From assembly GCF_036320965.1 (NCBI RefSeq), contig NC_092232.1, positions 59,841,555-59,905,554 of the forward strand: a stretch of 64,000 nt of DNA. The letters are read 5' to 3'. This document shows positions 1 through 18,289 of this stretch, piece after piece. The position numbers and the translations under genes are program-made. This DNA is from Panulirus ornatus. Taxonomy: Eukaryota > Arthropoda > Malacostraca > Decapoda > Palinuridae. The notes beneath the pieces were generated by a model. That model was not told where the DNA came from and ran no database searches. It saw nothing but the letters and a program-made list of their open reading frames with translations. Each line of letters begins with the position of its first letter. The first letter of the stretch is position 1.

Positions 1-499
1 TGTCCCAACTATTTAGACAATAATACGTTGAAAGGATTGTTAGGTGACTTTAAAGTGGAACATATAAAGGATTTATTACTTACTCACCTTCCATAGGTCG
101 CTGTCTCTTTGAATCCAAAATTGGTCGTAGGAACAAGGTCATATATGCAGTGAGAACGTGTATGGTCTTAAAATGATCTTGAACCCCTGGAAAATGTGTT
201 CAGGATGATTTGTATAGTGGTTACAGTTTGACGTTTAGCACAGTTATGATCCCAGCAATTGATAGAGCGGAAAGTAAAAAGAAAAGAAACAAGGAAAAAT
301 AGGATTACGTATATGGGTCAAATATTTAGTGAGTGTGTATGGCCGTACAGCCATCATCAACAGGTGAAGGTGTTTAACAATATTTGAGTGGTGGTTATGA
401 CTAACTTGTTGACCTTACTGACTCAGGCGGTCGATGAACCTAAAACCCCCAAACTAACCCACTTTACTATTACTCTGGATATTTGGCTTGACTGACAAT
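1..499. other. No gene recognised
   Basis: This is unique-looking AT-rich sequence with no ORF of note, no long simple repeat and no recognised element. Confidence 0.5.
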
Positions 500-1260
500 G
501 GAGCACCTGGGTTGAACACCAGGACTTGTTACCCTCCTCCTCTCCATCTCTTTCTCTCTTTCTCTTCCTCACAACAACACGAAAACCCTCCAAAAATCCT
601 CACGAATTCCAGCTGCCTGCTGGACCTGGATGATCATTATATGTTGAACTTATAGTTCATATTCTGGCTTCATGACCTTTAGGTGATAGCCCTTAAATCC
701 AACAACATATATACATCCTGTTATACAACTGATGTTACTGTCTGACGTATGTATGGTGCGGCTTGATGACCTTACCTGCTGATGGTCAAACATGTTATCA
801 TGTTGCAAATATCGTGATTCTTATGTTTTGCCGTAAGGTACAGATTCTGGTTTGATAACGGACGGTCAATAACCAGAAAGTTTAACGCTAAACATACCTG
901 CATACATATTGCAGACTCCTTATCATAAGAGACCGAGCAAGACAAGTACTTGACGAGTCTCTAAACAATATTTGACCTGTAAGACAAGATCAGACAGCGG
1001 ACTGTCTACAGGTAAGGGCCCGTAACCTGGCAACTCTAACAACGACAGCGAGTGACAGTTAGTCGAGGACCACACGAATCTAACAGTGACAACAGGTGAT
1101 TAAGTGCTACACTTGAACTCTTAGCTAACTACCTATAACCGCCACTGTTGATTGTTTACTGAGCTGTGTTGACGACGCGCCCCCACACCTCTTGTATACG
1201 TAAGGCTGGTGAACAGTATATGGTCTCCTCCCAACACAGGTCACGAACATTCTCTCCTCA
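500..1260 (+). repeat. Block W, copy 1 (segmental duplication)
   Basis: This stretch matches 52740-53880 in reverse complement. The clearest anchors are the text around 600-790 (matching about 53570-53840 inverted) and the text around 1190-1255 (matching about 52755-52830 inverted). The middle is more diverged. No coding frame is kept between the copies, so what the block is remains unknown. The unassigned stretch to 1553 holds only a short GGCA run near 1350-1372. Confidence 0.6.
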
Positions 1261-1553
1261 AGTTACCATGGCGACTGGAGACAGCTCACCTCTGTCGTGG
1301 TGCAGGTTCTGCATCTCCGCTTATTCCTTATGTTTCCCAGGTGTGGTCGGGCAGGCAGGCAGGCAGGGGAGGTGGCCTGGGTAAACAGCCTTAGTTAGGT
1401 ATTGGTTCTTGACTCCAGCCCAATCTTGCCACCGCCGGCCAGCCGGACGTACCAGGTGACACCTTCCCAGGTGTGGCCTCCTGGTTATAGCTCTCCCACT
1501 CGGCTTGGCTGGATAGGCAGTGACGTCTTCTATGAGCCACTCATATAGGGTCG

Positions 1554-1925
1554 TTACTCATACAGGGTTGTTCGGCACCATTTGGGACAAGATGATTTAC
1601 CTATTGTTTCAGGAACAGAGAAGAATCCATCAGCTGCGTTTTCCAAACAAAATATCATAGATTCATCCCAAGCTTCACTAAACTCCGACATTAGTTTATC
1701 ATATTCAAGATTAATTCTTGATAGCTCATTAAAATAAAGGTTATTCTCATAGTTTTCTCTTTGTTTTCCCTCAACATCATTTGAAGTAATCACCAGCTGC
1801 TTTAACCATATCAAAGGAACTTGTGTTTGTCCCACGTCGTCATATGATTCATTTTTGTCTTTATCATCAAGGCCATTAATCTGAGTCATTGCCTTTGTCA
1901 TGGTTCTTATTTCCCTGACATTCAT
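1554..1925 (-). CDS. Hypothetical 123-residue ORF, possible exon
   Basis: An ATG-initiated frame encodes a mixed, charged, non-repetitive 123-residue peptide. Unlike most open frames nearby, it is not produced by a simple repeat or by antisense LINE sequence. No signal peptide, transmembrane segment or family motif is visible. The stretch ELSRINLEYDKLMSEF looks helical. It could be a host exon, a fragment of a DNA transposon, or a chance frame. There are no neighbouring coding frames to support an operon-like or exon-chain interpretation, and splice sites cannot be assigned with confidence. Confidence 0.3.
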   Translation of the reverse strand: MNVREIRTMTKAMTQINGLDDKDKNESYDDVGQTQVPLIWLKQLVITSNDVEGKQRENYENNLYFNELSRINLEYDKLMSEFSEAWDESMIFCLENAADGFFSVPETIGKSSCPKWCRTTLYE

Positions 1926-2338
1926 TATCAGACGTGTTTACAATGTGTCTTGACGGGAATTAATAGCATTTTTTTTTCCTCCGATTAAAGAAGCTAAAAC
2001 ATATACAAGAGGTTCGGTATATTTACATAGTATATTTCTGAATCATTGTTACCGTTAGGTAGACTCCTCTCCAAATTCTTATCAACTAAAAGTCAAATCT
2101 TAAAATACAAGGAATTGCACAGAGAAATTCCAACATGAGCAGACAACTGTGACCTAACGAGGCTGTTTGTAATGGTAGCAGAGATCAGGAGGTCATAGAT
2201 CAGTGGAGTAGGAGGAGACAGACTTGCACATGTTTCACAGAGAATAACCTGTAAACTGTGTATGTAACTAAGGAGGAGAAAATGACGTCACTCGTGGATT
2301 TGAAGCGAAATGTTTAGTAGATCTATTCTGAGGTACTT
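1926..2338. other. No gene recognised
   Basis: AT-rich spacer with nothing recognisable, ending at the LINE 5' fragment that follows. Confidence 0.5.
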
Positions 2339-2898
<560 letters not shown>

Positions 2899-4503
2899 TT
2901 AATGTATGTATGACTCATGGTGAGGTGCCTGAGGATTGGCGGAATGCGTGCATAGTGCCATTGTACAAAGGCAAAGGGGATAAGAGTGAGTGCTCAAATT
3001 ACAGAGGTATAAGTTTGTTGAGTATTCCTGGTAAATTATATGGGAGGGTATTGATTGAGAGGGTGAAGGCATGTACAGAGCATCAGATTGGGGAAGAGCA
3101 GTGCGGTTTCAGAAGTGGTAGAGGATGTGTGGATCAGGTGTTTGCTTTGAAGAATGTATGTGAGAAATACTTAGAAAAGCAAATGGATTTGTATGTAGCA
3201 TTTATGGATCTGGAGAAGGCATATGATAGAGTTGATAGAGATGCTCTGTGGAAGGTATTAAGAATATATGGTGTGGGAGGCAAGTTGTTAGAAGCAGTGA
3301 AAAGTTTTTATCGAGGATGTAAGGCATGTGTACGTGTAGGAAGAGAGGAAAGTGATTGGTTCTCAGTGAATGTAGGTTTGCGGCAGGGGTGTGTGATGTC
3401 TCCATGGTTGTTTAATTTGTTTATGGATGGGGTTGTTAGGGAGGTAAATGCAAGAGTCCTGGAAAGAGGGGCAAGTATGAAGTCTGTTGGGGATGAGAGA
3501 GCTTGGGAAGTGAGTCAGTTGTTGTTTGCTGATGATACAGCGCTGGTGGCTGATTCATGTGAGAAACTGCAGAAGCTGGTGACTGAGTTTGGTAAAGTGT
3601 GTGGAAGAAGAAAGTTAAGAGTAAATGTGAATAAGAGCAAGGTTATTAGGTACAGTAGGGTTGAGGGTCAAGTCAATTGGGAGGTGAGTTTGAATGGAGA
3701 AAAACTGGAGGAAGTGAAGTGTTTTAGATATCTGGGAGTGGATCTGGCAGCGGATGGAACCATGGAAGCGGAAGTGGATCATAGGGTGGGGGAGGGGGCG
3801 AAAATTTTGGGAGTCTTGAAAAATGTGTGGAAGTCGAGAACATTATCTCGGAAAGCAAAAATGGGTATGTTTGAAGGAATAGTGGTTCCAACAATGTTGT
3901 ATGGTTGCGAGGCGTGGGCTATGGATAGAGTTGTGCGCAGGAGGATGGATGTGCTGGAAATGAGATGTTTGAGGACAATGTGTGGTGTGAGGTGGTTTGA
4001 TCGAGTAAGTAACGTAAGGGTAAGAGAGATGTGTGGAAATAAAAAGAGCGTGGTTGAGAGAGCAGAAGAGGGTGTTTTGAAATGGTTTGGGCACATGGAG
4101 AGAATGAGTGAGGAAAGATTGACCAAGAGGATATATGTGTCGGAGGTGGAGGGAACGAGGAGAAGAGGGAGACCAAATTGGAGGTGGAAAGATGGAGTGA
4201 AAAAGATTTTGTGTGATCGGGGCCTGAACATGCAGGAGGGTGAAAGGAGGGCAAGGAATAGAGTGAATTGGAGCGATGTGGTATACAGGGGTTGACGTGC
4301 TGTCAGTGGATTGAATCAAGGCATGTGAAGCGTCTGGGGTAAACCATGGAAAGCTGTGTAGGTATGTATATTTGCGTGTGTGGACGTGTGTATGTGCATG
4401 TGTATGGGGGGGGGTTGGGCCATTTCTTTCGTCTGTTTCCTTGCGCTACCTCGCAAACGCGGGAGACAGCGACAAAGTATAAAAAAAAAAAAAAAAAAAA
4501 AAA
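2899..4503 (+). mobile_element. LINE copy 1, 3' part (RT and C-terminal region)
   Basis: The frame is open from 2899 to the stop at 4295. It carries reverse transcriptase motifs ([53 protein letters not shown]) and the C-terminal WFGHMERM region. It is followed by a short 3' UTR, the tail hairpin GCTACCTCGC..GCGGGAG near 4445-4475 and poly(A). Any ORF extension upstream of 2899 is only antisense LINE and TA repeat. The endonuclease domain is missing because of 5' inversion and truncation, so this copy is dead. Confidence 0.88.
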
Positions 4504-4526
4504 TATATATATACATATATATATAT

Positions 4527-4766
4527 TATCCCTGGGGATAGGGGATTAAGAATACTTCCCACGTATTCCCTGCGTGTCGTAGAAGGCGACTAAAAGGGAA
4601 GGGAGCGGGGGGTTGGAAATCCTCCCCTCTCGTTTTTTTTTTTTTTTCCAAAAGAAAGAACAGAGAAGGGGGCCAGGTGAGGATATTCCCTCAAGGGCCC
4701 AGTCCTCTGTTCTTAACGCTACCTCGCTATCGCGGGAAATAGCGAATAGTATGAAAAAAAAAAAAA
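4527..4766 (+). mobile_element. RIME-like non-autonomous LINE derivative, copy 1
   Basis: About 240 bp. The head (TATCCCTGGGGATAGGGG) and roughly the first 100 bp resemble the LINE 5' leader at 18797-18670. A central part can pair GAACAGAG (4658-4665) with CTCTGTTC (4705-4712). The last part resembles the LINE tail hairpin (CGCTACCTCGC..GCGGGAAA) and ends in poly(A). It has no coding capacity. It starts directly in the TA tail of LINE copy 1, in the same orientation. Confidence 0.8.
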
Positions 4767-4777
4767 TATATATATAT

Positions 4778-5028
4778 TATCCCTGGGGATAGGGGATTAA
4801 GAATACTTCCCACGTATTCTCTGCGTGTCGTAGAAGGCGACTAAAAGGGGAGGGAGCGGGGGGCTGGAAATCCTCCCCTCTCGTTTTTTTTTTCTAATTT
4901 TCCAAAAGAAGGAACAGAGGGGGCCAGGTGAGGATATTCCAAATAAGGCCCAGTCCTCTGTTCTTAACGCTACCTCGCCAACGCGAGAAATGGCAAATAG
5001 TTTAAAAAAAGAAAAAAAAAAGAAAAAA
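4778..5028 (+). mobile_element. RIME-like derivative, copy 2
   Basis: Same head, central hairpin and tail as the preceding copy. It is placed head-to-tail directly after that copy's A/TA tail, so it either inserted into the tail or arose as a tandem. Confidence 0.8.
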
Positions 5029-5040
5029 TATATATATGTA

Positions 5041-5622
<582 letters not shown>

Positions 5623-5682
<60 letters not shown>
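5623..5682. repeat. (TA)n array
   Basis: TA tract between two tail-to-tail derivatives. Confidence 0.95.
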
Positions 5683-5690
<8 letters not shown>

Positions 5691-5913
5691 TTTCAAACTA
5701 TTCGCCATTTCCCGCGTTAGCGAGGTAGCGTTAAGAACAGAGAACTGGGCCACTGAGGGAATATCCTCACCTGGCCCCCTTCTCTGTTCCTTCTTTTGGA
5801 AAATTAAAAAAAATTGAGAGGGGAGGATTTCCAGCCCCCCGCTCCCTCCCCTTTTAGTCGCCTTCTACGACACGCAGGGAATACGTGGGAAGTATTCTTT
5901 CTCCCCTATCCCC

Positions 5914-5920
<7 letters not shown>
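5683..5920 (-). mobile_element. RIME-like derivative, copy 4
   Basis: Minus-strand copy: the oligo(T) at 5683 is its poly(A), followed inward by the inverted tail hairpin, centre and head, which ends CCCCAGGGATA at 5920 in another TA tract. The stretch 5921-5980 is (TA)n passing into (GTAT)n. Confidence 0.8.
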
Positions 5921-9144
<3,224 letters not shown>

Positions 9145-9145
<1 letters not shown>

Positions 9146-11955
9146 GGTTTGGAAATGTCTGGGGAGTGAAGTCAGGGGTTAGTGAGAGGACAAGAGCAAG
9201 GGAAGGAGTAGCAATACTCCTGAAACAGGAGTTGTGGGAGCATGTGATAGAATGTAAGAAAGTAAATTCTCGATTAATATGGGTAAAATTGAAAGTTGAT
9301 GGAGAGAGGTGGGTGATTATTGGTGCATATGCACCTGGGCATGAGAAGAAAGATCATGAGAGGCAAGTGTTTTGGGAGCAGCTGAATGAGTGTGTTAGCG
9401 GTTTTGATGCACGAGACCGGGTTATAGTGATGGGTGATTTGAATGCAAAGGTGAGTAATGTGGCAGTTGAGGGAATAATTGGTATGCATGGGGTGTTCAG
9501 TGTTGTAAATGGAAATGGTGAAGAGCTTGTAGATTTATGTGCTGAAAAAGGACTGATGATTGGGAATACCTGGTTTAAAAAGCGAGATATACATAAGTAT
9601 ACTTATGTAAGTAGGAGAGATGGCCAGAGAGCGTTATTGGATTACGTGTTAATTGACAGGCGTGCGAAAGAGAGACTTTTGGATGTTAATGTGCTGAGAG
9701 GTGCAACTGGAGGGATGTCTGATCATTATCTTGTGGAGGCTAAGGTGAAGATTAGTATGGGTTTTCAGAAAAGAGGAGTGAATGTTGGGGTGAAGAAGGT
9801 GGTGAGAGTAAGTGAGCTTGGGAAGGAGACCTGTGTGGGGAAGTACCAGGAGAGACTGTGTACAGAATGGAAAAAGGTGAGAACAATGGAAGTAAGGGGA
9901 GTGGGGGAGGAATGGGATGTATTTAGGGAATCAGTGATGGATTGCGCAAAAGATGCTTGTGGCATGAGAAGAGTGGGAGGTGGGCTGTTTAGAAAGGGTA
10001 GTGAGTGGTGGGATGAAGAAGTAAGAGTATTAGTGAAAGAGAAGAGAGAGGCATTTGGACGATTTTTGCAGGAAAAAAATGCAATTGAGTGGGAGAAGTA
10101 TAAAAGAAAGAGACAGGAGGTCAAGAGAAAGGTGCAAGAGGTGAAAGAAAGGGCAAATGAGAGTTGGGGTGAGAGACTATCAGTAAATTTTAGGGAGAAT
10201 AAAAAGATGTTCTGGAAGGAGGTAAATAGGGTGCGTAAGACAAGGGAGCAAATGGGAACTTCAGTGAAGGGCGTAAATGGGGAGGTGATAACAAGTAGCG
10301 GTGATGTGAGAAGGAGATGGAATGAGTATTTTGAAGGTTTGTTGAATGTGTCTGATGACAGAGTGGCAGATATAGGGTGTTTTGGTCGAGGTGGTGTGCA
10401 AAGTGAGAGGGTTAGGGAAAATGATTTGGTAAACAGAGAAGAGGTAGTAAAAGCTTTGCGGAAGATGAAAGCCGGCAAGGCAGCAGGTTTGGATGGTATT
10501 GCAGTGGAATTTATTAAAAAAGGGGGTGACTGTATTGTTGACTGGTTGGTAAGGTTATTTAATGTATGTATGACTCATGGTGAGGTGCCTGAGGATTGGC
10601 GGAATGCGTGCATAGTGCCATTGTACAAAGGCAAAGGGGATAAGAGTGAGTGCTCAAATTACAGAGGTATAAGTTTGTTGAGTATTCCTGGTAAATTATA
10701 TGGGAGGGTATTGATTGAGAGGGTGAAGGCATGTACAGAGCATCAGATTGGGGAAGAGCAGTGCGGTTTCAGAAGTGGTAGAGGATGTGTGGATCAGGTG
10801 TTTGCTTTGAAGAATATATGTGAGAAATACTTAGAAAAGCAAATGGATTTGTATGTAGCATTTATGGATCTGGAGAAGGCATATGATAGAGTTGAGAGAG
10901 ATGCTCTGTGGAAGGTATTAAGAATATATGGTGTGGGAGGCAAGTTGTTAGAAGCAGTGAAAAGTTTTTATCGAGGATGTAAGGCATGTGTACGTGTAGG
11001 AAGAGAGGAAAGTGATTGGTTCTCAGTGAATGTAGGTTTGCGGCAGGGGTGTGTGATGTCTCCATGGTTGTTTAATTTGTTTATGGATGGGGTTGTTAGG
11101 GAGGTAAATGCAAGAGTCCTGGAAAGAGGGGCAAGTATGAAGTCTGTTGGGGATGAGAGAGCTTGGGAAGTGAGTCAGTTGTTGTTCGCTGATGATACAG
11201 CGCTGGTGGCTGATTCATGTGAGAAACTGCAGAAGCTGGTGACTGAGTTTGGTAAAGTGTGTGGAAGAAGAAAGTTAAGAGTAAATGTGAATAAGAGCAA
11301 GGTTATTAGGTACAGTAGGGGTGAGGGTCAAGTCAATTGGGAGGTGAGTTTGAATGGAGAAAAACTGGAGGAAGTGAAGTGTTTTAGATATCTGGGAGTG
11401 GATCTGTCAGCGGATGGAACCATGGAAGCGGAAGTGGATCATAGGGTGGGGGAGGGGGCGAAAATTTTGGGAGTCTTGAAAAATGTGTGGAAGTCGAGAA
11501 CATTATCTCGGAAAGCAAAAATGGGTATGTTTGAAGGAATAGTGGTACCAACAATGTTGTATGGTTGCGAGGCGTGGGCTATGGATAGAGATGTGCGCAG
11601 GAGGATGGATGTGCTGGAAATGAGATGTTTGAGGAAAATGTGTGGTGTGAGGTGGTTTGATCGAGTAAGTAACGTAAGGGTAAGAGAGATGTGTGGAAAT
11701 AAAAAGAGCGTGGTTGAGAGAGCAGAAGAGGGTGTTTTGAAATGGTTTGGGCACATGGAGAGAATGAGTGAGGAAAGATTGACCAAGAGGATATATGTGT
11801 CGGAGGTGGAGGGAACGAGGAGAAGAGGGAGACCAAATTGGAGGTGGAAAGATGGAGTGAAAAAGATTTTGTGTGATCGGGGCCTGAACATGCAGGAGGG
11901 TGAAAGGAGGGCAAGGAGTAGAGTGAATTGGAGCGATGTGGTATACAGGGGTTGA
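9145..11955 (+). CDS. Non-LTR retrotransposon polyprotein (AP endonuclease + reverse transcriptase), LINE copy 3
   Basis: This is the longest uninterrupted LINE frame, 937 codons. It is open from 9145 in the sense WFGNV; no ATG start is kept, because a (TA)n array replaces the 5' end and roughly the first 60 residues seen at 18674 are missing. Counting from 9166, the endonuclease/exonuclease/phosphatase-type domain shows GAYAPG (53-58), GDLNA (90-94), DYVLID (159-164) and SDHYLV (185-190). The reverse transcriptase shows [10 protein letters not shown] (567), [11 protein letters not shown] (624), catalytic FADD (674-677) and YLGVDL (about 741). The C-terminal domain has WFGHMERM near 860. There is no RNase H domain. 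The enzyme would nick DNA and prime cDNA from the nick. One-ORF endonuclease-RT layout and the C-terminal region suggest the RTE group, but the clade assignment is by eye. Confidence 0.92.
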
Positions 11956-14311
<2,356 letters not shown>

Positions 14312-15123
14312 ACTCAATTCTCGATTAATATGGGTAAAACTGAAAGTGGATGGAGAGAGATGGGTGATTATTAGTGCATATGCTCCTGGGCATGAGAAGA
14401 AAGGTCATGAGAGGCAAGTGTTTTGGGAGCAGCTGAATGAGTGTGTTAGTGGTTTTGATGCCCGAGACCGGGTTATAGTGATGGGTGATTTGAATGCAAA
14501 GGTGAGTAATGTGGCAGTTGAGGGAACAATTGGTATACATGGGGTGTTCAGTGTTGTAAATGGAAATGGTGAAGAGCTTGTAGATCTATGTGCTGAAAAA
14601 GGACTGGTGATTGGGAATACCTGGTTTAAAAACGAGATATACATAAGTATACGTATGTAAATAGGAGAGATGGCCAGAGAGCGTTATTGGATTACGTGTT
14701 AATTGACAGGCGCGCGAAAGAGACACTTTTGGATGTAAATGTGCTGAGAGGTGCAACTGGAGGGATGTCTGGTCATTATCTTGTGGAGGCTAAGGTGAAG
14801 ATTTGTATGGGTTTTCAGAAAAGAAGAGTGAATGTTGGGGTGGAGAGGGTGGTGAGAGTAATGAGCTTGGGAAGGAGACTTGTGTGAGGAAGTACCAGGA
14901 GAGACTGAGTACAGAATGGAAAAAGGTGAGAACAATGGAAGTAAGGGGAGCGGGGGAGGAATGGGATGTATTTAGGGAATCAGTGATGGATTGCGCAAAA
15001 GATGCTTGTGGCATGAGAAGAGTGGGAGGTGGGTTGATTAGAAAGGGTAGTGAGTGGTGGGATGAAGAAGTAAGATTATTAGTGAAAGAGAAGAGAGAGG
15101 CATTTCGACGATTTTTGCAGGGA
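14312..15123 (+). pseudogene. Inverted 5' piece of LINE copy 4 (endonuclease region)
   Basis: The plus strand encodes the endonuclease part from [12 protein letters not shown] to RRFLQG, with GDLNA, DYVLID and MSGHYLV. The last motif has D replaced by G at the usual SDH catalytic aspartate. A lost base near 14632 and another near 14863 break the frame. The piece ends at the codon where the minus-strand part begins, so together they form a second twin-priming inversion. The outer end lies in (TA)n. Confidence 0.85.
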
Positions 15124-15124
15124 A

Positions 15125-15269
<145 letters not shown>

Positions 15270-15274
15270 AATCC

Positions 15275-15480
15275 TAAGAGTGCATTTTTCCCGTGGATTC
15301 TTATGAATATACTTGATCACGCGCAAAATTGTGAGCCTTTTCAATAAATATATATATGAATAAAGATTCCCAAGTGCACTTTTGTGTAATGATCACGTCG
15401 TCAAGGGAGATACAAGAACGAGATAGATGACGTACAACAGTCAGTTGATATATAAAGAAGAGATGTTGCTAAGACGCCAT
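15275..15480. mobile_element. Degenerate, rearranged relative of fold-back element F
   Basis: Contains the right-end text of element F (TTTTTCCCGTGGATTCTTATG and the following GATCACGCGCAAAATTGTGA) and then an inverted version of its interior, with CAGTCAGTTGATATA. The order differs from the intact copies, so it is a rearranged or partly inverted copy. Confidence 0.5.
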
Positions 15481-15745
15481 TGTATGCTTGCTTGTTTATT
15501 TTCTTTTCTTGCCTGTCTGTTTGCCTGCGTTTTTGTTTATTTTCTTTCTTGTCTACCTGCCTTTTTGCTTGATTGCCTGCCTCCCTGTTTTTTCATTGCC
15601 TGCTTGCCTGCGTCTGTCCACCTGATTGCTTGCCTTCCTGCCTTTTTTCTGCATGCCTCCCTGCCTGCCCTTTTTGCCTGCTTGCCTGCTTGCCTGCTGT
15701 GTCACTTGTCTGCCAGCTTTTTAAGTTGGCTGCCTGCCTTTCGCG
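15481..15745. repeat. Degenerate (TGCC/TTGC)n low-complexity tract
   Basis: Repeated CTGCCTGC and CTTGCCTG words with T-rich interruptions. The plus-strand frame running through it is Cys/Leu/Ala/Phe-rich and is produced by the repeat. Confidence 0.75.
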
Positions 15746-16558
15746 GTAATATAAATGTCTGCGGGCTTTCCAGTGTACGTTTCACTAACATGGAAAGTGT
15801 AAGGGTTTGGGAGCCTACAATTTTACGTGACAAAAGGAGATATTTACATAAATTTGATAAGCAGGAAGACTACAGACGTACCAACCCATACTTCAGTAGT
15901 ACAATAGAATGTGTGTATCACTAGAGGCTCTCAAACCCACTTTAAACACAAGAAAAGTTTGTGTACTTGGCAAGCAACCCACAATAGCAGCAAAATCCCC
16001 ATAAATTCACAGGTCCTCAATTCTGAGAAGTAGTTCTTGTCTTCTCATTCACTCTTGATACAATGCTTATTTTCCCCATAGGTCTGCTCCTGCGGGCATT
16101 AGAAAAGGGAGCCGTGTAGTCAGGTTGGCTCCCACACTTAGGGTGGCCAATGTCTTTGATGTGAAGCATGAACGGGCGTGACCATTACCACCATATATTG
16201 GACGGGGTCACTACGTTCAACGCACCAAGCGAATCTCTCACATTTATGATCATTTTCACTTGTCTTTTATCCTCATGTTCTGTCATTAGAATCTGTTGTG
16301 ATTGTTATGATAAGTACTGTGGACACGATATGTGCAAGAGATTTGATAATAAGATGAAAATAGTCTCGGAGGCGTAAGAGAAAGATATATTTAGGATACC
16401 TTTCTTGGTTCTACTTTCTGTTTTCTTATGATATAATGTTAAACAGAATGTTTACATAAGTAACAAGGAACGAATGAGGTTCTTGAAGAAAGGGGAGAGC
16501 CAGTTAAAAAGACTTCTGCACGCACCTGGTTGCGAAGTTCATAAATGTTTTGACTTTT
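15746..16558. other. No gene recognised
   Basis: Unique sequence. A 69-codon frame at 16168-16377 has no distinguishing features. Nothing else was recognised. Confidence 0.45.
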
Positions 16559-16559
16559 T

Positions 16560-18289
16560 TTTGTGGTGGTGATGTTGGTGATGGTGGTGGTGATGGTGGT
16601 GATGGTGTTGGTGATGGTGGTGGTGGTGATGTTGGTGATGGTGTTGGTGATGGTGGTGATGGTGGTGATGGTGGTGGTGGTGATGGTGGTGATGGTGGTG
16701 GTGTTGGTGGTGATGGTGGTGATGGTGATGGTGGTGGTGGTTGTGATGGTGGTGATGGTGTTGGTGATGGTGGTGATGGTGGTGGTGCTGGTGGTGATGG
16801 TGTTGGTTATGGTGGTGGTGATGGTGGTGATGGTGGTGGTGATGGTGATGGTGGTGGTGTTGGTGATGGTGGTGGTGGTGATGTTGGTGATGGTGATGGT
16901 GATGGTGGTGATGGTGGTGATGGTGGTGGTGATGGTGGTGGTGTTGGTGATGGTGGTGGTGGTGATGTTGGTGATGGTGATGGTGGTGATGGTGGTGGTG
17001 ATGGTGGTGGTGGTGGTGATGGTGGTGATGGTGGTGATGGTGGTGGTGATGTTGGTGATGGTGATGGTGATGGTGGTGATGGTGGTGATGGTGGTGGTGC
17101 TGGTGGTGTTGGTGATGGTGGTGATGGTGGTGATGGTGATGGTGGTGGTGGTGGTGATGGTGATGGTGGTGGTGATGGTGGTGATGGTGGTGATGGTGAT
17201 GGTGGTGGTGGTGGTGATGGTGATGGTGGTGGTGATGGTGGTGATGGTGGTGGTGATGGTGGTGATGGTGATGGTGGTGATGGTGGTGATGGTGGTGGTG
17301 GTGGTGGTGGTGATGGTGATGGTGATGGTGGTGATGGTGGTGATGGTGATGGTGGTGGTGTTGGTGGTGTTGGTGATGGTGGTGATGGTGATGGTGGTGG
17401 TGGTGGTGATGGTGGTGGTGGTGGTGATGGTGGTGATGGTGGTGGTGGTGGTGGTGATGGTGGTGATGGTGATGATGGTGGTGGTGATGGTGATGGTGAT
17501 GGTGGTGATGGTGGTGATGGTGATGGTGGTGGTGGTGATGGTGGTGGTGGTGGTGGTGATGGTGGTGATGGTGATGGTGGTGGTGGTGGTGATGGTGATG
17601 GTGGTGGTGATGGTGGTGATGGTGGTGGTGATGGTGGTGATGGTGATGGTGGTGGTGGTGATGGTGGTGGTGGTGGTGGTGATGGTGGTGATGGTGATGG
17701 TGGTGGTGGTGGTGATGGTGATGGTGGTGGTGATGGTGGTGATGGTGGTGGTGATGGTGGTGATGGTGGTGATGGTGATGGTGGTGGTGGTGATGGTGGT
17801 GGTGGTGATGGTGGTGATGGTGGTGGTGATGGTGGTGATGGTGATGGTGGTGGTGGTGTTGGTGATGGTGGTGATGGTGGTGGTGTTGGTGATGGTGGTG
17901 ATGGTGATGGTGGTGATGGTGATGGTGGTGGTGGTGGTGATGGTGGTGGTGGTGGTGGTGATGGTGGTGATGGTGATGGTGGTGATGGTGGTGATGGTGG
18001 TGGTGATGGTGGTGATGGTGATGGTGGTGGTGGTGTTGGTGATGGTGGTGATGGTGATGGTGGTGGTGGTGGTGAAGGTGGTGGTGGTGGTGATGGTGGT
18101 GATGGTGGTGGTGTTGGTGATGGTGGTGGTGGTGGTGGTGATGGTGGTGATGATGGTGGTGATGTTGGTGGTGTTGGTGATGGTGGTGATGGTGATGGTG
18201 GTGGTGGTGGTGATGGTGGTGGTGGTGGTGATGGTGGTGATGGTGGTGGTGTTGGTGATGGTGGTGGTGTTGGTGGTTGTGGTGGTGGT
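16560..18289. repeat. 1.7-kb (GGT/GAT)n trinucleotide array
   Basis: Almost every triplet on the plus strand is GGT or GAT, with rare GTT, GCT, GAA and TGT. Patterns of about 60-120 bp recur, for example around 17120-17240 and 17570-17760, indicating higher-order duplication. All frames are open on both strands (Gly/Asp, Val/Met, His, Thr/Ile, Pro/Ser), so the long ORFs here are repeat artefacts. The G-rich strand has many GG runs that might form weak two-tetrad quadruplexes. Confidence 0.95.

Noticed and set aside
15427..15924. Cys/Leu-rich 165-residue frame that resembles a membrane protein
   Set aside because: It is generated by a degenerate TGCC/TTGC repeat.
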